Shown in pieces: positions 15,285 through 27,435 of a DNA stretch of 64,000 nucleotides. The translations under genes and the position numbers were made by a program. Source of the DNA: Pelobates cultripes (lineage: Eukaryota > Chordata > Amphibia > Anura > Pelobatidae); the NCBI GenBank assembly GCA_933207985.1, contig OW240915.1, forward strand, positions 114,971,705-115,035,704, given 5' to 3'. The notes under the pieces were generated by a model, which saw only the letters and a list, made by a program, of their open reading frames with translations, searched no databases and was not told the origin of the DNA. The stretch's first letter is position 1; each line of letters begins with the position of its first letter.

Positions 15285-18200
15285 AACAAAACTATAAACG
15301 CAACACTTTTGGTTTTGCCTCCATTTTTCATGAGCTGAACTCAAAGATCTTAGGCTTTTTCTATGTACACAGAAGGCCTATTTCTCTCAAATATTGTTCA
15401 CAAATTTGTCTAAAACTGTGTTATTGAGCACCTTTCTTTTGCCAAGATAATCCATCCACCTCACAGGTGTGGCATATCAAGAATCTGATTGGACAGCATG
15501 ATTATTGCACCGGTGTGCCTTAGGCTGGCCATATACATAAAATGTGCAGTTTTACTGTATGGGGGAGAGGGGAGGGTCCAAAAACCAGTCAGTATCTGGT
15601 GTGACCACCATTTGCCTCATGCAGTGCAACACATCTCCTTCGTATAGAGTTGATCAGGTTGTTGATTGTGGCCTGTGGAATGTTGGTCCACTCCTCTTCA
15701 ATGGCTGTGTGATGTTGCTGGATATTGGATGTTGCGTTTTATAATTTTGTTTAGTGAATATCGTTGTACTCAAAATTATTCAACCATTGAAACTCTGGTT
15801 TATTGTAAAAATGAAGACTTTCAACTGTTTGCAAATCAAACAAAAGCAATTTAAATATATCAACACTTCAAATGGTTTACCCCATTTAAACTGAAAATGC
15901 AACTTATAATGAATTCTCCAGTCTCAAAATTATTTATTCCCTTCATGGCAAGTCTCTTTAATAGTTAGTAAAGCACCCTTTTGCTGTTATGACCTGCTGC
16001 AAATAAGATGCATAGCCAGACACCAGCTTCTGGCAGTGCTCCTGAGGAATCTTAGCACTTTGCTCATGAGCAGTGGCTCTAGTTCAGTAATATTCTTGGG
16101 TTTGCATACTGCAACCGCCTCCTTCAAATCCCACCAGATATTTTCTATGGGATTCAAGTCAAGACTGTGATAATTTTTATGACGTCTCGTCCAGTTTATT
16201 TTTCTATGGGAGAGGCAAAAAATTTTCACACACCATGTTCACATGATTTTAGGTTGTTAACCTAACCAACTATTTAACCATATCATTAAGTTGATAACAA
16301 GAACTTGGCCGGAGATACAACCAGCAGCCTTTTGGAGATAAAGCTAGAAGAGAGAGTTGTTTTGTATCACTAAGTTATAAAAAATAAATTCCATTGAGAC
16401 TAGGACAGAACCAAAAAGTAAACCTGTTTTAGGTGTTTGGGTATTTGCAAAGGTCTCATTATCAAAAAAAAAAATCCCCTTCTCTTGTTGGCTGCACAGT
16501 TTGAATTTGCAGTGCACTTGATCATGATGCAACATTTTCTCAGTGTGCTTAACCAACATGGAACGTGAATGGCAGCTGAATTAAAATGTATTAAAATCTT
16601 TTTTTTTTTTTATTTGATATCCGCAAAGTAGCTCATCAGCAATATATATTACTTTAGGTTATTCTGGTAAAAAATGAACTTGCTAAGGAAAGGATCCCAG
16701 AGGAGTTGAGTTTGGCCCTCGTTCTTACCATTTATGAAGCCAAAGGCTTGGAGTTTGATGATGTTTTACTTTACAACTTCTTCACTGATTCAGAGGTATG
16801 TCAGCATCTCTCTGCAACTATTTCTGAGAGTTTGTGTTGGTACTTTGTGTTTTGTCTGACTGTATCATGAGTTGGTTAAACTTAAATGAAAACAAGTGAA
16901 AAAAATTAAAGGAGCAATATAAGGTCTGAAATACAAATGTGTATTCCTGACCCTATAGTGTTAAAAACACTATTCGGCTACCTGGTCCCCCTTGTCTAGA
17001 GGCAACATAGTTCTTATCCTGCCACCAGTGGTGATGTAAAGACAAAAAGGAATTGGGGGCCCACATGGAACATAGATATATACACAACACAATGGGATAC
17101 AGCTGTGTTTTAAGCATTTAAAATTAGAAACCATTCTGATTTTAAAACACAGCTGTTTTGTATGTGGTTGTATTGAGGATCACTATCTGGGAAGTGATTT
17201 GTGGGAAGCTATCAGATAAGTACATAATATACTTCACTTTGGAATAAGTGGTGAAGGTTAAAGGTTTTTTTTTTTTTTTTAATCTATTGTTACAACTGGA
17301 ACATGCATTTTGCAGCAATGGTACTGCTGTAGTGACCAAAATTCGTACAGATTAAAGAACAGCGCACGCATAAAAATGCATTTTTAATTCTTAGAAGGCT
17401 AGATAAAATAGCCTTTGGCAAACAATTCCAGTTCCACCATATGGCCATCCAGTGGTGATGTAGACAGTAAGTAAGCAATCCATTGCTAACTACTGGTTCA
17501 TGAAAGTTTTTTTTTTTTTTTCTGCAATAAAACAACCTTTAATACTATCTTTAGTATATGTGTATCTTGCATTTTATGATTCCTTTTATATGGTTTTTAT
17601 TCATCTTTAGCAATACATGTACATATATTGGAAACTAACTGAGAATGTAATTACATTTTCTTGTATCCTAGCCTCACCTTCCTTCAGGCAGGTCCAACAT
17701 GGCCTGCTCCACCACACAAAATCTCTCTTCAATGCCATGTATGGCTCCTGAACATATATTAGTATTTGTCCATGTTGTGGCTTTTGTGAAATTTAGGAAC
17801 TGTCAGTAAATACTTTTAAAACAATTATTTTCTCTAATTAGGCTCCCAAGGAATGGAAAATAATTTCTTCTTTTAACCCAGCCTTGCATGAGATTGAGGA
17901 TAAGCGAACTATTATTGAAGTTCCCTTGGATACCATGGCTGCAACTTCAACTAGACCACTGCCAATGAATCCTGACCTGCACAAGGTACTATTGTAAACC
18001 TTAAAAATATCTTTTGGCTGTTATATTTAACTAATTACTTGCCTTGGGCTGTAGACACAGAGTTCTGGGTTTGCTGTTGTAACAGGGTGACTGGAAAACA
18101 AACCTGGAAAGTCTAGGGAACTGCTGAGCAGATAGAAACTAGACACAACCTGCTGAAACTGTAATCAGAGGTAGCTCGGACCACAGCGCTATTTGGCCAG

Positions 18201-21200
18201 TTAAATCGCTGGTGGACGTGCTATCTGGGGATACCTCGTGTGGGTTTTCTTTGATGTTTGTATGTGGCGAAACCAACCTCGCCACTATGCACTGGAGAAG
18301 CCTGGTTGCCAGCCTCCTGCCATCTGACTATGGCCCCCTTGTGAATTCGTACTTTTGTATGCAATATTTGGGCATGTGACATTCTTATATTGCTGCTACT
18401 GGCCCTTTAAGGGCCATCCGTGAACATATTCTGCCTGTTAGGAATAATGCCTTTTTAAGACTGTGTAGCAAATTGCATTCAGGCTGTATTTAATAGTATA
18501 TGTTCGGTATAAAGTGTTAGGTGAATGCAGCATTCCCCTGATTGTTCGGTAGAATCACTTCATTCATTATATTGGGTGAAACTACCGAACAACCAGACCA
18601 CCCGGGAGTAAGTGTGCCTCCAATTACCGGTTGCAACAATGTTGCAAACGGGTAATTGGCAATATGTGTAATGTGTGTTGTGTCCTCTGGGTGGCCGCCA
18701 TTCGGGAAACGAACACGTGGCGGCGGCCATCTTAAACTCCCGAACAGCTGTGTTTTGCCGTCGAGTGTCTGGAACTAAAATCAGACACTCGACTAAGCAA
18801 ACACCGCTGAGACCTCCAGACTTCCAGCAATTCGTGCAGAAACTACCGAATGGCCCGCCGTTCGGTAGAAAGGATCCCACGAACAGGGGGATTCATACGA
18901 ATCCTCCCCAAGCTCTGTAACACAGGCAATTCGTGTGTTTGATTCCCTTTTCTGTGACCGACTGCAGGGCCAAAATACATGGAACTATTTTCGGATACTT
19001 TTGCCATGCAGTCGGTCAAAACTTTAACCCTTTCTAATTCCTGAACCCCTGGTCCGATCTGGGTGATTTTTGGATATGTGTCTCACCCAGATCAGGGTTA
19101 CCAGGGGATGTAACATTTAAAGGGGTATTCCTATGTTTAGGGGTACATCCAGTATCCCAGGGAATTTGTGTCTGTACTAATGGGATTATGTGTCACACTA
19201 AGGGGAGGAGATGTGTGGGAGGTAACTGGTACATTATTGGCTGGGGTACTAATTGTTGTGGATCCCTCCCTTGCATGGGAGAATGTCTTAAAAGGAGGCT
19301 GTGTGAATAAATCTGGAGTTCCTGTTTTAACCCTCAAAGTGAAGTGTCGTCTCATTATTGGGGGAAGGATTTATTGTATGCTGTTCCAGTTTGACTGCTA
19401 GGAGAGTAAACCTATTCGTATGGTTCCTATTCAACTGTCTACAGCATTCATATGCTTGAGAGAAGGTTAACGCTTCTCTGGTTCGGTGATTGTGGCGTCT
19501 GCTGCAGTGCTTGGAGTCCTCAGAAGCGCTAGGACAATCTTTCAACGGAGGTACCCAGTCGAGGTGCCAGGCGATCCGTTACATTGGTGGCAAGCGGCGG
19601 GATCGTTCCTACAACCAGAAAGACAGCTACAGGGCAACACCATTCCTTGGATTACAAAGTGAGGGCAACGCCAGTACCCGTACAGCGACCCTATCGACAA
19701 AAGAGCCAACTTCAGCAGCGCAAGCATGGCACCTAGCTACACTCAGGAGCAGTATGACAGAGAGTTTGCTATGCGGCTGGCTTTCTTTGGACCCAACCCC
19801 CCGGAGAAATACGTGCAGTTCGTAAGGAGCCAGGTAGACGAGTACCTGGAGTTCATGGCAGATCCAGCCAAAGGTATCAGCCGCCCTATCCGGAGGCAGA
19901 GTGCGTTACGGGGACTCATAGGTGTACCCCAGGGAGCAGAAGGTGTCGTCCTTCCTCCCCAGCGGCAGTGTGTACCCCAGGGAGCTGAAGGTGTCGTCCT
20001 TCCTCCCCAGCGGCAGTGTTTATCCCAGGGAGCTGAAGGTACCGTCCTTCCTCCCCAGCGGCAGTGTGTACCCCAGGGAGCAGAAGGTGTCGTCCTTCCT
20101 CCCCAGCGGCAGTGTGTATCCCAGGGAGCTGAAGGTACCGTCCTTCCTCCCCAGCGGCAGTGTGTACTCCAGGGAGCAGAAGGTGTCGTCCTTCCTCCCC
20201 AGCGGCAGTGTGTACCCCAGGGAGCAGAAGGTGTCGTCCTTCCTCCCCAGCGGCAGTGTGTACCCCAGGGAGCTGAAGGTGTCATCCTTCCTCCCCAGCG
20301 GCAGTGTGTATCCCAGGGAGCTAAAGGTGCCGTCCTTCCTCCCCAGCGGCAGTGTGTACCCCAGGGAGCAGAAGGTGCAGTCCTTCCTCCCCAGCGGCAG
20401 TGTGTACCCCAGGGAGCAGAAGGTGCCGTCCTTCCTCCCCAGCGGCAGTGTGTGTCCCAGGGAGCAGAAGGTGCCGTCCTTCCTCCCCAGCGGCAGTGTG
20501 TATCCCAGGGAGCTGAAGGTGCCGTCCTTCCTCCCCAGCGGCAGTGTATACCCCACGGAGCAGAAGGTGCTGTCCTTCCTCCCCAGCTGCAGTGTGTGTC
20601 CCAGGGAGCAGAAGGTGCCGTCCTCCCTCCCCAGTGGCAGTGTGTATCCCAGGGAGCCAAAGGTGTCGTCCTTCCTCCCCAGCGGCAGTGTGTACCCCAG
20701 GGAGCAGAAGGTGCCGTCCTTCCTCCCCAGCAGCAGTGTGTGTCCCAGGGAGCTGAAGGTGCAGTCCTTCCTCCCCAGAGGCAGTGTGTGTCCCAGGGAG
20801 CTGAAGGTACCGTCCTTCCTCCCCAGCGGCAGTGTGTATCCCAGGGAGCTGAAGGTACCGTCCTTCCTCCCCAGCGGCAGTGTGTCCTGCAGGAAGCGGA
20901 GACAGTCGGTCTCGCTCCCCAGCAGCAGGACAATATATTAAAAGGGGAGACAGTTGGTCCCCCTCTCCAACAGCAGAGAGTGGGTCAGGGAGAGGAGCTT
21001 GTTATCCCCTCTCCCCAGCGGCTGAAAGTATGTATGGGAGAGGAGCTTGTTACACCCTCTCCCCAGCGGCAGCTTAGCCCACCAAGGGGAGACAGTGATC
21101 TCCACAACAGTGCAGATGGGACAGTAGTCGCTGCACATGCACCACCGGGGGTAGGGACAGTCGGTCCTGTCACCCAGCAGCATGACTGTTTAGGCAAAGG

Positions 21201-24200
21201 GGAGACAGTCTGTCTTCTCCTCCAGCAACCAGGCTCCAACCAGACTGCTCCCATGGTAGTGCTGGCACCAGGACAGAGTACCGCTGGTCTCTGCCCACTC
21301 AGCAACCCACCCAGTACGCTGACCAGTCACCCACGCAGCCATGGTGAGGCACCTGGACACGGACAAAGTTCTCCGCTACCCAGGTGTAGTAGCCAGTTAT
21401 TGTGGGTGGGCTGTATTACTGATTGTGTTTTGTGGGTGGGCTGCTGGACTAACGAGGGCACTGACCGGCAGGAGGTCAGATACCCTGTTAGTCTGATTGG
21501 GAAAGGGGAGAAGTGTGGCGAAACCAACCTCGCCACTATGCACTGGAGAAGCCTGGTTGCCAGCCTCCTGCCATCTGACTATGGCCCCCTTGTGAAGTCG
21601 TACTTTTGTATGCAATATTTGGGCATGTGACATTCTTATATTGCTGCTACTGGCCCTTTAAGGGCCATCCGTGGACATATTCTGCCTGTTAGGAATAATG
21701 CCTTTTTAAGACTGTGTAGCAAATTGCATTCAGGCTGTATTTAATATTATGTGTTCGGTATAAAGTGTTATGTGAATGCAGCATTCCCCTGATTGTTCGG
21801 TAGAATCACTTCATTCATTATATTGGGTGAAACTACCGAACAACCAGACCACCCGGGAGTAAGTGTGCCTCCAATTACCGTTTGCAACAATGTTGCAAAC
21901 GGGTAATTGGCAATATGTGTAATGTGTGTTGTGTCCTCTGGGTGGCCGCCATTCGGGAAACGAACACGTGGCGGCGGCCATCTTAAACTCCCGAACAGCG
22001 GTGTTTTGCCGTCGAGTGTCTGGAACTAAAATCGGACACTTGACTAAGCAAACACCGCTGAGACCTCCAGACTTCCAGCAATTCGTGCAGAAACTACCGA
22101 ACGGCCCGCCGTTCGGTAGAAAGGATCCCACGAACAGGGGGATTCATACGAATCCTCCCCAAGCTCTGTAACACAGGCCATTCGTGTGTTTGATTCCCTT
22201 TTCTGTGACCGACTGCAGGGCCAAAATACATGGAACTATTTTCGGATACTTTTGCCATGCAGTCGGTCAAAACTTTAACCCTTTCTAATTCCTGAACCCC
22301 TGGTCCGATCTGGGTGATTTTTGGATATGTGTCTCACCCAGATCAGGGTTACCAGGGGATGTAACATTTAAAGGGGTATTCCTATGTTTAGGGGTACATC
22401 CAGTATCCCAGGGAATTTGTGTCTGTACTAATGGGATTATGTGTCACACTAAGGGAGGAGATGTGTGGGAGGTAACTGGTACATTATTGGCTGGGGTACT
22501 AATTGTTGTGGATCCCTCCCTTGCATGGGAGAATGTCTTAAAAGGAGGCTGTGTGAATAAATCCTGAGATTCTGCTTAACCCTCAAAACGAAGTGTCGTC
22601 TCGTTATTGGGGGAATTGGATGGTGTGCTGACTGCCAGGAGTGTAAGCCGTTCCTATTGCTTTTCCTGTTCGGCTGCTTCCAGAGTTCGTGTATTTCTTG
22701 TTCGTGAGTTGGGGATTCGTACCGTTTGGAGTTCGGGAGGTTGGTGATTGCAATAGCTGCTGGTCTATGGGAAAGGGGATTATCGCCTAAACGGATTTTA
22801 TCCCTTTTTGAGAGAAACGGTCCGTTACATTGTACTTATGTTTTTATGGATATTCTGTAAATGGGGTCTGTGTATAAATATGCAAGGGGTTTGTCTATAA
22901 ATATATTTGAACCAAATGGTGTCTTTGTTTTTACCCTTCGTCAAGTTTCAGCTGATATTTGAATGAGCTGCTTTAATCACTGATGGTATGCTACTGGGAA
23001 AGAAGGGATATTAATGGATATACTACGCTAGATACGAGATAATGTGTATGTTTTTAAGTCTGTATAGGTGTGCATTTCTATTTCTCTCCTCGTGATGCAT
23101 ATAATACATACAGTTTGATACATACTGTATGTATTGTATGATACATACAGTGATAACATAACCTTGTATAAACCAATTTATATATATGTGTGTATTAGTT
23201 GTGTTAGAAGAAAATAGCTGTGAATGTTATTCCAAATAACTCAAGCGTTGTAATCTGAGCATCTCTTTATACATGCTGCTTTATACATAGGTTAGAATGC
23301 ATGTAATGTGCATAAGCTCTCTAAAAAAAAAACCCATATATGTATGATGCATAAAGTTATGACCTTGTTATTATATGTAAAGTGATCATTTAATGCTTAT
23401 TGGTTGTTGCACAGCAAGGATAACATTGATATTCTATTGTTATCTCATCAGCTGCTGTTAAACTAAAACTCACATAAAGCCTAAACAGTGCTGTAATTCC
23501 TCCCATTCACTTATTCTCCTAACAAGCTTCTTCCATCCTGATTTTTAATTCCACACCTTTCATTCCTCCTTCCTTCATATACAAATTCCCATACTGTTTG
23601 ACCTTAGTTAGATTGTCTAATTAAGTTTCAATCAAAAGGAATGGAACCACATGCACAATCGCACAACACCATTGCCATCACATATTATCTGTGCCCCATA
23701 GATTCCAAAGGGATAGCTAAAGCTTGGCTTCTTTTACGAGCCTCGTTACTGTATTGACAAATAAGCTCCTATGATCTTTGTTGTGCTCCCATGCTGTGTT
23801 TGCTGAATGCAGAGCAGAATACATGTTTATTAGCGTTACTTGATATGGACAGCCTATGATTCTAAAAGCATAGAAATAAATTACTACGACTTAGGCAATC
23901 AATAATTTGAAAAATGTTACTATTTTGTATCGTAACGTGTTTTGAGCACTATTTTAATACCTTCAAATCTATTTTCCATTGACTAATGTTCAGCCAGCTA
24001 TCTTGGCAAAATGTACTTCATATATTCCTATATAACGCAACATTAGACTATTTACTTTTAATGCTGTACGTTTTCCATTTTAAATATTTTATGTTTTAGA
24101 TTCTAAACGGAGAACTAAAAAAACTGTACACTGCTATAACTAGGGCCAGGGTGAACCTATGGATATTTGATGAGAACCAGGAAAAACGAGCCCCAGCTTT

Positions 24201-27200
24201 TGGCTATTTTATGGAAAACAAATTTGTCAAAGTAGTGAAGGCAGATGAAAATACAGGTAAAGAGTGATACCATTTACCAGCTTGACATACTTGTAAAGAG
24301 TGCAGCAGAACCGATTAAGCAGTTTTGAGGGGTCAATGCTCGGGCTGTGGTGGGGGGAGGCAGGTGCACCTGGTCTCATTGTGTTCCATCCGTCATCCCA
24401 TTTCAATAGCCAATATTGTTTGGACCGGAGTACATCGAGGCTTTGCCGTGCAGGCGTATTTTGAAAACAACCAGTCTGTGATCACGACGCAAAGAGCTTT
24501 TCGGCGACAGTTCAACATTCCGCGCAACAACGCCATTCCTAATGCGTACACAATTTGGTTAGGAGGAAACTGGTACCAGGCTTAGAAAAGGTACACATGG
24601 CCGACGCAGGTCCATAATAACACTGGAAAATGTGCAGCTGGTGAGAGCAGCAATTGAGCTGTCGCCAGGACGTTCTGCTCGAAAGCATGATGTTGCTTTG
24701 GGAATGTCAGACCGCAGTCTGAGGAGGTTTTTTCATTTAGATTTGCAGTTTCATCCCTACAAGATGTAATGTTGGCTCAAGAATTGAGTGTAGCAGATTA
24801 CGCCAACCGCAAAAATCTGTGTGAGCAAATGCTTGTACAGATCCCTCCAGCAGCAGCTTTCTTCAGTAGAGACGAGGCACATTTTCATCTCAGTGGAGTT
24901 GTGAATAAGCAAAATTTCCACTACAGTGCTCAAAATAACCCCTGAATGATTCATGAAAGACCGCTACATTCCTCTAAACTAACAATGTTGTGTGCCCGTA
25001 CATTTTTGAGTGACCATGAATTCTGAATGTTCTGTATCAATGTTGGAAAATTTCCTGCAGCCCAGAATGGAAGAGATTGTTGAAGAGGAATAAAGTTAGT
25101 TCTGGTTCCAACAGGATGGAACTACAGCCAACACAGCCTGAAATTCATTCAATCTTTTGAAATAAATGTTTCACGGATGTCTGGTCTCTCTGAGGGGAGA
25201 TGTGGGGTGCCCGGTGCGGTCACCAGATTTGAGCATTTGCTATTTTTTTGGGGGGGGGATATCTGAAGGAAAAAGTGTTCAAATATCACCCTCACACACT
25301 ACCAGAACAAAGGAAGCAGATTATTGAAGTTAACGCTATACCATGCGATATGTGTTAACGAGCTTTACAAAACTTCAGAGTTTTTCTCCAACAGTGTGTT
25401 GTTGTTAATGGCAGCCTTTTCAAGGACATTTTTTTTTTCAAAACTTAATGAATATAAAATGATTTTTACTGCTGAATTCGAAAATAAAAACTGTTTTACT
25501 CTATATACCTCAGTTAATCTTTTTATAACCCCTAAAAACAGCTTAATCGGTTCTGCTGCACTCTGTGGTACCAAATACGCCGTTTGACTTACAAGATGTT
25601 AATTGCGTAGGTACATCTCATCTACAAAAGCTGTATGTGCAATGTTTTCTGCAAGTGGCAAAGATAAGCACAGGAGAAAAATACTTTCAAAGTTATTTTG
25701 TGTGTGTGTATTAATCTTATATGATCAATAATAATCTTGTTAGGACATGTAACTGTCTTACAAAGCATTGGCATTAAATGATGTTATGGCATTTTTAACG
25801 TTTTGGTGTGAGCAAGGTTAACCCCTGCCAACACCAGGGAGTCCTAGCTATCTGTATGCAGCTGGGTCATGGTTAATGCTCTTTCAGGGTTAGGGATAGT
25901 GTTGGGTTTACATTAGAGGTAAAGTTAGGGTAGGTATACAATAATATATAGTGTAAGCATAGGGCTAGGGCTGGTATAGTGTTATAGGGAGTTGGTATAG
26001 GGTGAGCATAAACTAGCAAAAAATTTAGATCCCAGACATATGAGGAATTTGATAATCAGGACTGATACATTAATCTATTTTGAGTTTTTACTTTATTTAC
26101 ACTGGATGTGGAGGAACAAACACATTGCAAATTCTAGGTTTTGTTCTGGTTCATAACAATTGTCTCTGTCCTTAAGGGGTTAATCTGTCCTTTGCTGATT
26201 TATTTTTTTGTACCAGTGATGGATTGTTTGCATTGGGTGTTCATAATATATTTTTAATTTTTAAAGATGTCTCCTTAAAAATGGTTATTCCACTTTGCTT
26301 AATGCATAACTAAACAAGGAACTTGTCTCTCAAACTCTCACTAGACCTTGATGACAAAATGTTCGTGAGAACCTCTAGCAAAGAGGAATGGATTTCAAGA
26401 GGAGATTATTATGCTAAGCACAAATTTTGGAAGGTAAACAATGTTTATTCAGTTGAACAATTGCTAACGTAGTTACAACATACTCAAGATTAATTTGAAA
26501 GTGGTTGCTTACTGCCAGCACCTTCCGCTGGACTTAATTTATCCTTATGCTGGTCATCGGTCCATGTTAGAGTTCACTGCTGAAAACAACGCTAGAGTTA
26601 AAGGATTGATGCTCCAAATATCTCTTCAGTAAACAAATCCCCTATTTCCCCTTTCCAAGCTGCAGATATTATAAACTGTTAATTTTTACTTCATGATCCT
26701 CTAGAACTATTCTAGAATTGTACAAAAGTTTTTTGGACAGTTCATCCAAATCAAATGCCTTTTAATCCACATGCGATTGTCTGGGATTTACCTTTCCATG
26801 GGTAAATCCTGGATGATTGATTCATATGAATGTTCATTGAAAGGCATGCGAGGACTAACTGTCCAAAACAAACTTTTGCACAAGTTAACATTTTTACAAT
26901 GTCCTGAATACTAAGGCCTAAAGGCAATGTGATATATAAATCTCTTGAAAGTAGTATTTGTTTTTGCAATGCCCTCTTCACTCACTTTTTCTGTATGTCA
27001 AACCTGTTTTGTCAGAATTGATTCTCTTGTTTTACCTATTGTATAGGGCTCCAGAATATTTTGGTGCCATATAAATAATTGTATTTGTAGTAGACCTTTT
27101 TTCTTCTGGCACATTTCTCTTCGTAATCTGAGCACTCTATTCTTGGCAGTATCTAGGCATTTTGATGCAACATTCACTTATTTATTGCTGCAGATGTAAT

Positions 27201-27370
27201 CAGGGTGTGTAAATACTTTCCTACCATTTTTCTAGTAAGCTTCGAGCTTAAGTAAAATATTTTTTGGTTGTATCCTGAAAAATCCTCACTGTTCAATAGA
27301 GGTTTTGATCCAAAACATGTAAATGTTGCAGCTATTCTATTAGTTCAGGTAGAGTATCTGATAAAAAAAA

Positions 27371-27435
<65 letters not shown>

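Larger units (their letters stand above)
18258..22834 (+). mobile_element. Complete non-autonomous LTR retrotransposon with 5-bp TSD
   Basis: The element spans 18263-22829 (4567 bp) and is flanked by perfect TTGTA duplications at 18258-18262 and 22830-22834. Both LTRs begin TGTGGCGAAACC and end CCGTTACA. A purine tract (GGGAAAGGGGAGAAG) directly precedes the 3' LTR at 21514, and TTGGTGGCAAGCGG, a likely primer-binding region, directly follows the 5' LTR. The 1.93-kb interior encodes only one repetitive open frame; no protease, reverse transcriptase, RNase H or integrase motif is present. Mobilisation would need enzymes from another element. It sits in the TRANK1 intron in the same orientation as the gene. 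Confidence 0.93.

Noticed and set aside
18560..18880. 106-codon minus-strand frame, repeated at 21811-22131
   Set aside because: It is duplicated because it lies in both LTRs. It shows no domain and is best explained as chance within the LTR.
25880..26000. Possible internal telomere repeat
   Set aside because: GGTTAGGG-like words occur but are not in regular tandem order.
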